Positions 23,730 to 38,100 of a DNA stretch of 64,000 nt are shown here, one piece after another (position 1 is the stretch's first letter; every line of letters begins with the position of its first letter). Below the pieces are notes generated by a model. It ran no database searches. It saw nothing but the letters and a program-made list of their open reading frames with translations, and was not told the DNA's origin. The stretch lies in contig JAKTNV010000766.1 of assembly GCA_022747635.1 (NCBI GenBank), positions 1-64,000 on the forward strand. Direction: 5' to 3'. The position numbers were made by a program, and so were the translations under genes. This DNA comes from Hetaerina americana (lineage: Eukaryota > Arthropoda > Insecta > Odonata > Calopterygidae).

Positions 23730-24815
23730 TCACCTAGAACCCAAAGGGGGGGGGATTGGCACATTTCTTCGAAAAATGTGAAAAATTAAATTTTCTAAAA
23801 ATGAAATAAATGCCTTCTAAACACCTCAAACATTCACTCTAAAACAGAAGATTGTTATTTTTCGCAATATTTTTAGAAATTTGGGTTCTTTTAGTAACAT
23901 TAACACTTTCTCTGAAGCAACTTTTATGCTCATTTCTTGTCCTTCAAGATTAATTCTTGGTTTTATTTTGTTTATTTGATGAAAATGAACAACAATACAC
24001 ACCATGGAAACATTTTTGTTTGATTTGTGTCGAGTGAGATTTTCACCTAGAACCCAAAGGGGGGGTATTGGCACTTTTCATCGAAAAATGTGAAAAATTA
24101 AATTTTCTAAAAATGAATGAAATGCCTTCTAAACACCTCAAACATTCACTACAAAACAGAAGATTGTTGTTTTTCGCAATATTTTTAGAAATTTGGGCTC
24201 TTTTAGTAACATTAACACCTAGGCTGAAGCAACTTTTATGCTCATTTCTTGTCCTTCAAGATTAATTCTGGGTTTTATTTTGTTTATTTGATGAAAATGA
24301 ACAACAATACACACCATGGAAACATTTTTGTTTGATTTGTGTAAGTGAGATTTTCACTTAGAACCCAAAGGTGGGGAAATTGGCACTTTTCATGGAAAAA
24401 TGTGAAAAATTAAATTTTCTAAAAATGAAATAAATGCCTTCTAAACACCTCAAACATTCACTCTAAAACAGAAGATTGTTTTTTTCGCAATATTTTAGAA
24501 ATTTGGGCTCTTTTAGTAACATTAACACTTGGGCTGAAGCATCTTTTATGATCTTTTTTTGTCCCTTAGGATTCATTCTGGGTTTTATTTTGTTTATTTG
24601 ATGAAAATGAACAACAATACACACCTTGGATACATTTTTATTTGATTTGTGTCGAGTGAGATTTTCACCTAGAACCCAAAGGGGGGGGTATTGGCACTTT
24701 TCATGGAAAAATGTGAAAAATTAAATTTTCTAAATATGAAATAAATGCCTTCTAAACACCTCAAACATTTACTCTTAAACAGAAGATTGTTGTTTTTCGC
24801 AATGATTTTAGAAAT
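23730..24815 (+). repeat. 3.5-monomer duplication, right copy
   Basis: This is the counterpart of 20600-21690. In the last monomer 'cacttagaacccaaaggtgggg' of the left copy is replaced by 'cacctagaac' plus a plain G tract near 24667. That suggests a short conversion tract or later change inside otherwise matching sequence. Confidence 0.9.
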
Positions 24816-25154
24816 TTGGGCTCTTTTAGTAACATTAACACCTGGGCTGAAGCATTTTTATGATCATTTATTGTCTTTCAGGATACATTCTGGGTTTTAT
24901 TTTGTTTATTTGATGAAAATGAACAACAATACACACCATGGAAACATTTTTGATTGATTTGTGTCGAGTGAGATTTTCACCTAGAACCCAAAGGGGGGGT
25001 AATTGGCACTTTTCATGGGAAAATGTGAAAAATTAAATTTTCTAAAAATGAAATAAATACCTTCTAAACACCTCAAACATTCACTCTAAAACAGAAGATT
25101 GTTGTTTTTCGCAATATTTTTAGAAATTTGGGCTCTTTTAGTAACATTAACACT

Positions 25155-26055
25155 TTCGCTGAAGCGACTTTTATGCTCATTTCTGGTCTTTCAAGATGAA
25201 TTCTTGGTTTTATTTTGTTTATTTGATGAAAATGAAACACAATACACACCATGGAAACATTTTTGATTGATTTGTGTCGAGTGAGATTTTCACTTAGAAC
25301 CCAAAGGGGGGGTAATTGGCACTTTTCATGGGAAAATGTGAAAAATTAAATTTTCTAAAAATGAAATAAATACCTTCTAAACACCTCAAACATTCACTCT
25401 ATAATGGAAGATTGTTGTTTTTCGCAATATTTTTTGAAATTTGGGCTCTTTTACTAACATTAACATTTGCGCTGAGGCATCTTTATGCTCATTTCTTGTC
25501 TTTAATGATTTATTCTGGGTTTTATTTTGTTTATTTGATGAAAATGAACAACAATACACACCATGGAAACATTTTTGTTTCATTTCTGTCGAGTGAGATT
25601 TTCACCTAGAACCCAAAGGGGGGTATTAACACTTTTAATGGAAAAATGTGAAAAATTAAATTTTCTAAAAATGAAATAAATGCCTTCAAAACACCTCAAA
25701 CATTCACTCTTAAACAGAAGATTGATGTTTTTCGCAATATTTTTAGAAATTTGGGCTCTTTTAGTAACATTAACACTTTCGCTGAAGCGACTTTTATGCT
25801 CATTTCTGGTCTTTCAAGATGAATTCTTGGTTTTATTTTGTTTATTTGATGAAAATGAACAACAATACACACCATGGAAACATTTTTGTTTGATATGTTT
25901 CAAGTTAGATTTTCACCTAGAACCCAAAGGGGGGGTATTGGCACTTTTCATGGAAAAATGTGAAAAATTAAATTTTCTAAAAATGAAATAAATGCCTACT
26001 AAACACCTCAAACATTCACTCTTAAACAGATGATTGTTGTTTTTCACAATATTTT
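25155..26055 (+). repeat. Three-monomer segment, copy at 25.2 kb
   Basis: This is the counterpart of 18590-19490. At the 3' end it continues into 'tgcctactaaac' and 'cagatgattg' like 19428-19470, but then changes to the 'ttaacc' type (26077), where the 29-monomer HOR begins. Confidence 0.9.
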
Positions 26056-26076
26056 TAGAAATTTGGGCTCTTTTAG

Positions 26077-29000
26077 TTAACCTTAACACTTGCGCTGAGG
26101 CATCTTTTATGCTCATTTCTTGTCTTTTAGGATTAATTCTGTTTTTTATTTTGTTTATTTGATGAAAATGCACAACAATACACACCATGGAAACATTTTT
26201 GTTTCATTTGTGTCGAGTGAGATTTTCACCTAGAACCCAAAGGAGGGTATTAACACTTCTAATGGAAAAATGTGAAAAATTAAATTTTCTAAAAATGAAA
26301 TAAATGCCTTCAAAACACCTCAAACATTCACTCTAAAACAGAAGATTGATGTTTTTCGCAATATTTTTAGAAATTTGGGCTCTTTTAGTAACATTAAAAC
26401 CTGGTCTGAAACATCTTTTATGATCATTTATTGTCTATCAGGATACATTCTGGGTTTTATTTTGTTTATTTGATGAAAATGAAAAACAATACACACCTTG
26501 GATACATTTTTTTTTGATTTGTGTCGACTGAGATTTTCACCTAGAACCCAAAGGGGGGTATTGGCACTTTTCATGGAAAAATGTGAAAAATTAAATTTTC
26601 TAAAAATGAAATAAATGCCTTCTAAACACCTCAAACATCAACTCTAAAACAGAAGATTGTTGTTTTTCGCAATATTTTTAGAAATTTGGGCTCTTATAGT
26701 AACATTAACACTTGGGCTGAAGCAACTTTTATGATCTTTTATTGTCTTTCAGGATTCATTCTGGGTTTTATTTTGTTTATTTGATGAAAATGAACAACAA
26801 TACACACCTTTGATACATTTTTGATTGATTTGTGTCGAGTGTGATTTTCACCTAGAACCCAAAGGGGGGGGTATTGGCACTTTTCATGGAAAAATGTGAA
26901 AAATTAAATTTTCTAAAAATGAAATAAATGCCTTCTAAACACCTCAAACATTCACTCTTAAACAGAAGATTATTGTTTTTCGCAATATTTTTAGAAATTT
27001 GGGCTCTTTTAGTAACATTAACACTTGTGCTGAAGCAACTTTTATGATCTTTTATTGTCTTTCAGGATTCATTCTGGGTTTATATTGTTTATTTGATGAA
27101 AATGAACAACAATACACACCTTGGATACATTTTTGATTGATTTGTGTCGATTGTGATTTTCACCTAGAACCCAAAGGTGGGGGTATTGGCACTTTTCATG
27201 GAAAAATGTGAAAAATTAAATTTTCTAAAAATGAAATAAATGCCTTCTAAACACCACAAACATTAACTCTAAAACAGAAGATTGTTGTTTTTCGCAATAT
27301 TTTTAGAAATTTGGGCTCTTATAGTAACATTAACACTTGCGCTGAAGCATCATTTATGCTAATTTCTTGTCTTTCAGAATTAATTCTGGGTTTTATTTTG
27401 TTTATTTGATGAAAATAAAACACCAATACACACCATGGAAATATTTTTGTTTGATTTGTGTCGAGTGAGATTTTCACCTAGAACGCCAAGGGGGGGTAAT
27501 TGGCACTTTTCATGGGAAAATGTGAAAAATTAAATTTTCTAAAAATGAAATAAATACCTTCTAAACACCTCAAACATTCACTCTAAAACAGAAGATTGTT
27601 GTTTTTCGCAATATTTTTAGAAATTTGGGCTCTTTTAGTTAACCTTAACACTTGCGCTGAGGCATCTTTTATGCTCATTTCTTGTCTTTCAGGATTCATT
27701 CTGGGTTTTATTTTGTTTATTTGATGAAAATGAAAAACAATACAAACCTTGGATACATTTTTGTTTGATTTGTGTCGAGTGAGATTTTCACCTAGAACCC
27801 AAAGGGGGGTGTATTGGCACTTTTCATGGAAAAATGTGAAAAATTAAATTTTCTAAAAATGAAATAAATGCCTTCTAAACACCTCAAACATTCACTCTAA
27901 AACAGAAGATTGTTGTTTTTCGCAATATTTTTAGAAATTTGGGCTCTTTTAGTTAACCTTAACACTTGCGCTGAGGCATCTTTTATGCTCATTTCTTGTC
28001 TTTCAGGATTCATTCTGGGTTTTATTTTGTTTATTTGATGAAAATGAAAAACAATACAAACCTTGGATACATTTTTGTTTGATTTGTGTCGAGTGAGATT
28101 TTCACCTAGAACCCAAAGGGGGGGGTATTAGCACTTTTCATGGAAAAATGTGAAAAATTAAATTTTCTAAAAATGAAATAAATGCCTTCTAAACACCTCA
28201 AACATTCACTCTAAAACAGAAGATTGTTGTTTTTCGCAATATTTTTAGAAATTTGGGCTCTTTTAGTAACATTAAAACCTGGTCTGAAACATCTTTTATG
28301 ATCATTTATTGTCTATCAGGATACATTCTGGGTTTAATTTTGTTTATTTGATGAAAATGAAAAACAATACACACCTTGGATACATTTTTTTTTGATTTGT
28401 GTCGACTGAGATTTTCTCCTAGAACCCAAAGGGGGGTATTGGCACTTTTCATGGAAAAATGTGAAAAATTAAATTTTCTAAAAATGAAATAAATGCCTTC
28501 TAAACACCTCAAACATCAACTCTAAAACAGAAGATTGTTGTTTTTCGCAATATTTTTAGAAATTTGGGCTCTTATAGTAACATTAACACTTGGGCTGAAG
28601 CAATTTTATGATCTTTTATTGTCTATCAGGATACATTCTGGGTTTTATTTTGTTTATTTGATGAATATGAAAAACAATACACACCTTGGATACATTTTTT
28701 TTGATTTGTGTCGAGTGAGATTTTCACCTAGAACCCAAAGGGGGGTATTGGCACTTTTCATGGAAAAATGTGAAAAATTAAATTTTCTAAAAATGAAATA
28801 AATGCCTTCTAAACACCTCAAACATCAACTCTAAAACAGAAGATTGTTGTTTTTCGCAATATTTTTAGAAATTTGGGCTCTTTTAGTAACATTAACACTT
28901 TCTCTGAAGCAACTTTTATGCTCATTTCTTGTCCTTCAAGATTAATTCTGGGTTTTATTTTGTTTATTTGATGAAAATGAACAACAATACACACCTTGGA

Positions 29001-32000
29001 TACATTTTTGATTGATTTGTGTCGAGTGTGATTTTCACCTAGAACCCAAAGGGGGGGGTATTGGCACTTTTCATGGAAAAATGTGAAAAATTAAATTTTC
29101 TAAAAATGAAATAAATGCCTTCTAAACACCACAAACATTAACTCTAAAACAGAAGATTGTTGTTTTTCGCAATATTTTTAGAAATTTGGGCTCTTATAGT
29201 AACATTAACACTTGCGCTGAAGCATCATTTATGCTAATTTCTTGTCTTTCAGAATTAATTCTGGGTTTTATTTTGTTTATTTGATGAAAATAAAACACCA
29301 AAACACACCATGGAAATATTTTTGTTTGATTTGTGTCGAGTGAGATTTTCACCTAGAACGCAAAGGGGGGTATTAACACTTTTCATGGAAAAATGTAAAA
29401 AATTAAATTTTCTAAAAATGAAATAAATGCCTTCTAAACACCTCAAACATTCACTCTAAAACAGAAGATTGTTGTTTTTCGCAATATTTTTAGAAATTTG
29501 GGCTCTTTTAGTAACATTAACACTTGCGCTGAAGCATCTTTTATGCTCATTTCTTGTCTTTCAGGATTAATTCTGGGTTTTATTTTGTTTATTTGATGAA
29601 AATGAACAACAATACACACCATGGAAACATTTTTGATTGATTTGTGTCGAGTGAGATTTTCACCTAGAACCCAAAGGGGGGGTAATTGGCACTTTTCATG
29701 GGAAAATGTGAAAAATTAAATTTTCTAAAAATGAAATAAATACCTTCTAAACACCTCAAACATTCACTCTAAAACAGAAGATTGTTGTTTTTCGCAATAT
29801 TTTTAGAAATTTGGGCTCTTTTAGTTAACCTTAACACTTGCGCTGAGGCATCTTTTATGCTCATTTCTTGTCTTTCAGGATTAATTCTGGGTTTTATTTT
29901 GTTTATTTGATGAAAATGAACAACAATACACACCATGGAAACATTTTTGTTTCATTTGTGTCGAGTGAGATTTTCACCTAGAACCCAAAGGGGGGTTTTA
30001 ACACTTTTAATGGAAAAATGTGAAAAATTAAATTTTCTAAAAATGAAATAAATGCCTTCAAAACACCTCAAACATTCACTCTAAAACAGAAGATTGATGT
30101 TTTTCGCAATATTTTTAGAAATTTGGGCTCTTTTAGTAACATTAACACTTTCGCTGAAGCGACTTTTATGCTCATTTCTGGTCTTTCAAGATGAATTCTT
30201 GGTTTTATTTTGTTTATTTGATGAAAATGAACAACAATGAACACCATGGAAACATTTTCGTTTGATATGTTTCAAGTTAGATTTTCACCTAGAACCCAAA
30301 GGGGGGGTATTGGCACTTTTCATGGAAAAATGTGAAAAATTAAATTTTCTAAAAATTAAAAATAAATGCCTTCTAAACACCTCAAACATTCACTCTAAAA
30401 CAGATGATTGTTGTTTTCCGCAATATTTTTAGAAATTTGGGCTCTTTTAGTAACATTAACACCTGGGCTGAAGCATCTTTTATGATCTTTTATTGTCTTT
30501 CAGGATTCATTCTGGTTTTTTTTGTTTATTTGATGAAAATGAACAACAATACAAACCTTGGATACATTTTTGTTTGATTTGTGTCGAGTGAGATTTTCAC
30601 CTAGAACCCAAAGGGGGGGGTATTGGCACTTTTCATGGAAAAATGTGAAAAATTAAATTTTCTAAAAATGAAATAAATGCCTTCTAAACACCCCAAACAT
30701 TCACTCTAAAACAGAAGATTGTTGTTTTTCGCAATATTTTTAGAAATTTGGGCTCTTTTAGTAACATTTAAACCTGGTCTGAAGCATCTTTTATGATCAT
30801 TTATTGTCTATCAGGATACATTCTGGGTTTTATTTTGTTTATTTGATGAAAATGAAAAACAATACACACCTTGGATACATTTTTTTTGATTTGTGTCGAG
30901 TGAGATTTTCACCTAGAACCCAAAGGGGGGGGGTATTGGCACTTTTCATGGAAAAATGTGAAAAATTAAATTTTCTAAAAATGAAATAAATGCCTTCTAA
31001 ACACCTCAAACATTCACTCTAAAACAGAAGATTGTTGTTTTTCGCAATATTTTTATAAATTTGGGCTCTTTTAGTAACATTAACACTTGCGCTGAAGCAT
31101 CTTTTATGCTCATTTCTTGTCTTTCAGGATTAATTCTGGGTTTTATTTGTTTATTTGATGAAAATAAACAACAATACACACCATGGAAACATTTTTGTTT
31201 GATTTGTGTCGAGTGAGATTTTCACCTAGAACCCAAAGGGGGGGGTATTGGCACTTTTCATGGAAAAATGTGAAAAATTAAATTTTCTAAAAATGAAATA
31301 AATATCTTCTAAACACCTCAAACATTCACTCTAAAACAGAAGATTGTTGTTTTTCGCAATATTTTTAGAAATTTTGGCTCTTTTAGTAACATTAACACCT
31401 GGGCTGAAGCATTTTTATGATCATTTATTGTCTTTCAGGATACATTCTGGGTTTTATTTTGTTTATTTGATGAAAATGAACAACAATACACACCTTGGAT
31501 ACATTTTTGTTTGATTTGTGTCGAGTGAGATTTTCACCTAGAACCCAAAGGGGGGTATTAACACTTTTAATGGAAAAATGTGAAAAATTAAATTTTCTAA
31601 AAATGAAATAAATGCCTTCTAAACACCTCAAACATTCACTCTAAAACAGAAGATTGTTGTTTTTCGCAATATTTTTAGAAATTTGGGCTCTTTTAGTAAC
31701 ATTAACACTTGGGCTGAAGCAACTTTTATTATCTTTTATTGTCTTTCAGGATTCATTCTGGGTTTATATTGTTTATTTGATGAAAATGAACAACAATACA
31801 CACCTTGGATACATTTTTGTTTGATTTGTGTCGAGTGAGATTTTCACCTAGAACCCAAAGGGGGGGTATTGGCACTTTTCATGGAAAAATGTGAAAAATT
31901 AAATTTTCTAAAAATGAAATAAATGCCTTCTAAACACCTTCAACATTCACTCTAAAACAGAAGATTGTTGTTTTTCGCAATATTTTTAGAAATTTGGGCT

Positions 32001-35000
32001 CTTTTAGTAACATTAACACCTGCGCTGAAGCAACTTTTATGCTCATTTCTTGTCTTTCAGGATTAATTCTGGGTTTTATTTGTTTATTTGATGAAAATAA
32101 ACATTAATACACACCATGGAAACATTTTTGATTGATTTGTATCGAGTGAGATTTTCACCTAGAACCCAAAGGGGGGGGTATTGGCACTTTTCATGGAAAA
32201 CTGTAAAAAATTAAATTTTCTAAAATGAAATAAATGCCTTCTAAACACCACAAACATTAACTCTAAAACAGAAGATTGTTGTTTTTCGCAATATTTTTAG
32301 AAATTTGGGCTCTTTTAGTAACATTAACACTTGCGCTGAAGCATCTTTTATGCTCATTTCTTGTCTTTCAGGATTAATTCTGGGTTTTATTTTGTTTATT
32401 TGATGAAAATGAACAACAATACACACCATGGAAACATTTTTGATTGATTTGCGTGGATTGAGATTTTCACCTAGAACCCAAAGGGGGGGGGTATTGGCAC
32501 TTTTCATGGAAAAATGTGAAAAATTAAATTTTCTAAAAATGAAATAAATACCTTCTAAACACCTCAAACATTCACTCTAAAACAGAAGATTGTTGTTTTT
32601 CGCCATAAATTTAGAAATTTGGGCTCTTTTAGTAACATTAACACTTGCGCTGAAGCATCTTTTATGCTCATTTCATGTCTTTCAGGATTAATTCTGGGTT
32701 TTATTTTATTTATTTGATGAAAATGAACAACAATACACACCATGGAAACATTTTTGTTTGATTTGTGTCAAGTTAGATCTTCACCTAGAACCCAAAGGGG
32801 GGGGTATTGGCACTTTTCATGGAAAAATGTGAAAAATTAAATTTTCTAAAAATGAAATAAATGCCTTCTAAACACCTCAAAATTCACTCTTAAACAGAAG
32901 ATTGTGTTTTTTCGCAATATTTTTAGAAATTTGGGCTCTTTTAGTAACATTAACACCTGAGCTGAAGCATCTTTTATGATCTTTTATTGTCTTTCAGGAT
33001 TCATTCTGGGTTTTATTTTGTTTATTTGATGAAAATGAACAACAATACACACCTTGGATACATTTTTGTTTGATTTTTCGATTGAGATTTTCACCTAGAA
33101 CCCAAAGGGGGGGGTATTGGCACTTTTCATGGAAAAATGTGAAAAATTAAATTTTCTAAAAATGAAATTAATGCCTTCTCAACACCTCAAACATTCACTC
33201 TAAAACAGAAGATTGTTGTTTATCGCAATATTTTTAGAAATTTGGGCTCTTTTAGTAACATTAACACCTGGGCTGAAGCATCTTTTATGATTATTTATTG
33301 TCTTTCAGGATACATTCTGGGTTTTATTTTGTTTATTTGATGAAAATGAACAACAATACACACCTTGGATACATTTTTGTTTGATTTGTGTCGAGTGAGA
33401 TTTTCACCTAGAACCCAAAGGGGGGGGTATTGGCACTTTTCATGGAAAAATGTGAAAAATTAAATTTTCTAAAAATGAAATAAATGCCTTCTAAACACCT
33501 CAAACATTCACTCTAAAACAGAAGATTGTTGTTTTTCGCAATATTTTTAGAAATTTGGTCTCTTTTAGTAAAATTAACACTTGCGCTGAAGCATCTTTTA
33601 TGCTCATTTCATGTCTTTCAGGATTAATTCTGGGTTTTATTTTGTTTATTTGATGAAAATGAACAACAATACACACCATGGAAACATTTTGTTTGATTTG
33701 TGTCGAGTGAGATTTTCACCTAGAACCCAAAGGGGGGTATTAACACTTTTAATGGAAAAATGTGAAAAATTAAATTTTCTAAAAATGAAATAAATGCCTT
33801 CTAAACACCTCAAACATTCACTCTAAAACAGAAGATTGTTGTTTTTCGCAATATTTTTAGAAATTTGGGCTCTTTTAGTAACATTAACACTTTCGCTGAA
33901 GCGACTTTTATGCTCATTTCTGGTCTTTCAAGATGAATTCTTGGTTTTATTTTGTTTATTTGACGAAAATGAACAACAATACACACCATGGAAACATTTT
34001 TGTTTGATTTGTGTCAAGTTAGATTTTCACCTAGAATCCAAAGGGGGGGTATTGGCACTTTTCATGGAAAAATGTGAAAAATTAAATTTTCTAAAAATGA
34101 AATAAATGCCTTCTAAACACCTCAAACATTCACTCTAAAACAGATGATTGTTGTTTTTCGCAATATTTTTAGAAATTTGGGCTCTTTTAGTAACATTAAA
34201 ACCTGGGCTGAAGCATCTTTTATGATCTTTTATTGTCTTTCAGGATTCATTCTGGGTTTTATTTTGTTTATTTGATGAAAATGAACAACAATACAAACCT
34301 TGGATACATTTTTGTTTGATTTGTGTCGAGTGAGATTTTCACTTAGAACCCAAAGGGGGGGGTATTGGCACTTTTCATGGAAAAATGTGAAAAATTAAAT
34401 TTTCTAAAAATGAAATAAATGCCTTCAAAACACCTCAAACATTCACTCTAAAACAGAAGATTGATTTTTTTCGCAATATTTTTAGAAATTTGGGCTCTTT
34501 TAGTAACATTAACACTTTCGCTGAAGCGACTTTTATGCTCATTTCTGGTCTTTCAAGATGAATTCTTGGTTTTATTTTGTTTATTTGATGAAAATGAAAC
34601 ACAATACACACCATGGAAACATTTTTGATTGATTTGTGTCGAGTGAGATTTTCACTTAGAACCCAAAGGGGGGGTAATTGGCACTTTTCATGGGAAAATG
34701 TGAAAAATTAAATTTTCTAAAAATGAAATAAATACCTTCTAAACACCTCAAACATTCACTCTTAAACAGATGATTGTTGTTTTTCGCAATATTTTTAGAA
34801 ATTTGGGCTCTTTTAGTAACATTAACACTTGCGCTGAAGCATCTTTTATGCTCATTTCTTGTCTTTCAGGATTAATTCTGGGTTTTATTTTGTTTATTTG
34901 ATGAAAATGAACAACAATACACACCATGGAAACATTTTTGATTGATTTGTGTCGAGTGAGATTTTCACCTAGAACCCAAAGGGGGGGTAATTGGCACTTT

Positions 35001-35129
35001 TCATGGGAAAATGTGAAAAATTAAATTTTCTAAAAATGAAATAAATACCTTCTAAACACCTCAAACATTCACTCTAAAACAGAAGATTGTTGTTTTTCGC
35101 AATATTTTTAGAAATTTGGGCTCTTTTAG
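26077..35129 (+). repeat. 29-monomer HOR, copy a (9,053 bp)
   Basis: The unit is delimited at the rare 'ttagttaacc' insertion (26077, next at 35130). Markers recurring at +9,050 include 'aacctggtctgaaacatc', 'gcaattttatgatc' with 'gatgaatatgaaaaac' (28609/37659), 'aacaccaaaacacacc' (29284/38344), 'tttccgcaat' (30415/38839 after monomer loss) and 'gcgtggattgag' (32450). It contains a sub-block (about 32870-34130) homologous to about 11020-12270 and 15900-16950, including 'cctgagctg', 'gattatttattg' and 'tttgacgaaaatg'. The unit was therefore assembled partly from the older type 2 block. It contains one monomer (about 32560-32870, 'cgccataaatttag') that copy b lacks. Confidence 0.88.
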
Positions 35130-38100
35130 TTAACCTTAACACTTGCGCTGAGGCATCTTTTATGCTCATTTCTTGTCTTTCAGGATTAATTCTGGGTTTT
35201 ATTTTGTTTATTTGATGAAAATGCACAACAATACACACCATGGAAACATTTTTGTTTCATTTGTGTCGAGTGAGATTTTCACCTAGAACCCAAAGGAGGG
35301 TATTAACACTTTTAATGGAAAAATGTGAAAAATTAAATTTTCTAAAAATGAAATAAATGCCTTCAAAACACCTCAAACATTCACTCTAAAACAGAAGATT
35401 GATGTTTTTCGCAATATTTTTAGAAATTTGGGCTCTTTTAGTAACATTAAAACCTGGTCTGAAACATCTTTTATGATCATTTATTGTCTATCAGGATACA
35501 TTCTGGGTTTTATTTTGTTTATTTGATGAAAATGAAAAACAATACACACCTTGGATACATTTTTTTTTGATTTGTGTCGACTGAGATTTTCACCTAGAAC
35601 CCAAAGGGGGGTATTGGCACTTTTCATGGAAAAATGTGAAAAATTAAATTTTCTAAAAATGAAATAAATGCCTTCTAAACACCTCAAACATCAACTCTAA
35701 AACAGAAGATTGTTGTTTTTCGCAATATTTTTAGAAATTTGGGCTCTTATAGTAACATTAACACTTGGGCTGAAGCAACTTTTATGATCTTTTATTGTCT
35801 TTCAGGATTCATTCTGGGTTTTATTTTGTTTATTTGATGAAAATGAACAACAATACACACCTTGGATACATTTTTGATTGATTTGTGTCGAGTGTGATTT
35901 TCACCTAGAACCCAAAGGGGGGGGTATTGGCACTTTTCATGGAAAAATGTGAAAAATTAAATTTTCTAAAAATGAAATAAATGCCTTCTAAACACCTCAA
36001 ACATTCACTCTTAAACAGAAGATTATTGTTTTTCGCAATATTTTTAGAAATTTGGGCTCTTTTAGTAACATTAACACTTGGGCTGAAGCAACTTTTATGA
36101 TCTTTTATTGTCTTTCAGGATTCATTCTGGGTTTATATTGTTTATTTGATGAAAATGAACAACAATACACACCTTTGATACATTTTTGATTGATTTGTGT
36201 CGATTGTGATTTTCACCTAGAACCCAAAGGTGGGGGTATTGGCACTTTTCATGGAAAAATGTGAAAAATTAAATTTTCTAAAAATGAAATAAATGCCTTC
36301 TAAACACCACAAACATTAACTCTAAAACAGAAGATTGTTGTTTTTCGCAATATTTTTAGAAATTTGGGCTCTTATAGTAACATTAACACTTGCGCTGAAG
36401 CATCATTTATGCTAATTTCTTGTCTTTCAGAATTAATTCTGGGTTTTATTTTGTTTAATTGATGAAAATAAAACACCAATACACACCATGGAAATATTTT
36501 TGTTTGATTTGTGTCGAGTGAGATTTTCACCTAGAACGCCAAGGGGGGTATTAACACTTTTCATGGAAAAATGTAAAAAATTAAATTTTCTAAAAATGAA
36601 ATAAATGCCTTCTAAACACCTCAAACATTCACTCTAAAACAGAAGATTGTTGTTTTTCGCAATATTTTTAGAAATTTGGGCTCTTTTAGTAACATTAACA
36701 CTTGCGCTGAAGCATCTTTTATGCTCATTTCTTGTCTTTCAGGATTAATTCTGGGTTTTATTTTGTTTATTTGATGAAAATGAACAACAATACACACCTT
36801 GGATACATTTTTGTTTGATTTGTGTCGAGTGAGATTTTCACCTAGAACCCAAAGGGGGGGTAATTGGCACTTTTCATGGGAAAATGTGAAAAATTAAATT
36901 TTCTAAAAATGAAATAAATACCTTCTAAACACCTCAAACATTCACTCTAAAACAGAAGATTGTTGTTTTTCGCAATATTTTTAGAAATTTGGGCTCTTTT
37001 AGTTAACCTTAACACTTGCGCTGAGGCATCTTTTATGCTCATTTCTTGTCTTTCAGGATTCATTCTGGGTTTTATTTTGTTTATTTGATGAAAATGAAAA
37101 ACAATACAAACCTTGGATACATTTTTGTTTGATTTGTGTCGAGTGAGATTTTCACCTAGAACCCAAAGGGGGGTGTATTGGCACTTTTCATGGAAAAATG
37201 TGAAAAATTAAATTTTCTAAAAATGAAATAAATGCCTTCTAAACACCTCAAACATTCACTCTAAAACAGAAGATTGTTGTTTTTCGCAATATTTTTAGAA
37301 ATTTGGGCTCTTTTAGTAACATTAAAACCTGGTCTGAAACATCTTTTATGATCATTTATTGTCTATCAGGATACATTCTGGGTTTAATTTTGTTTATTTG
37401 ATGAAAATGAAAAACAATACACACCTTGGATACATTTTTTTTTGATTTGTGTCGACTGAGATTTTCACCTAGAACCCAAAGGGGGGTATTGGCACTTTTC
37501 ATGGAAAAATGTGAAAAATTAAATTTTCTAAAAATGAAATAAATGCCTTCTAAACACCTCAAACATCAACTCTAAAACAGAAGATTGTTGTTTTTCGCAA
37601 TATTTTTAGAAATTTGGGCTCTTATAGTAACATTAACACTTGGGCTGAAGCAATTTTATGATCTTTTATTGTCTATCAGGATACATTCTGGGTTTTATTT
37701 TGTTTATTTGATGAATATGAAAAACAATACACACCTTGGATACATTTTTTTTGATTTGTGTCGAGTGAGATTTTCACCTAGAACCCAAAGGGGGGTATTG
37801 GCACTTTTCATGGAAAAATGTGAAAAATTAAATTTTCTAAAAATGAAATAAATGCCTTCTAAACACCTCAAACATCAACTCTAAAACAGAAGATTGTTGT
37901 TTTTCGCAATATTTTTAGAAATTTGGGCTCTTTTAGTAACATTAACACTTTCTCTGAAGCAACTTTTATGCTCATTTCTTGTCCTTCAAGATTAATTCTG
38001 GGTTTTATTTTGTTTATTTGATGAAAATGAACAACAATACACACCTTGGATACATTTTTGATTGATTTGTGTCGAGTGTGATTTTCACCTAGAACCCAAA

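Larger units (their letters stand above)
18036..26076 (+). repeat. Mosaic type 2 region with local duplications
   Basis: About 26 type 2 monomers of mixed subtype occur here with no single higher-order period. Members include 'tttcgctgaagcgac', 'cttgcg', 'cctggg', 'cctgcg', 'tctctg' and 'cctaggctg' forms. Two local duplications (10 monomers and 21 monomers apart) and a run of three near-identical monomers are annotated separately. No other sequence class is present. Confidence 0.8.
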
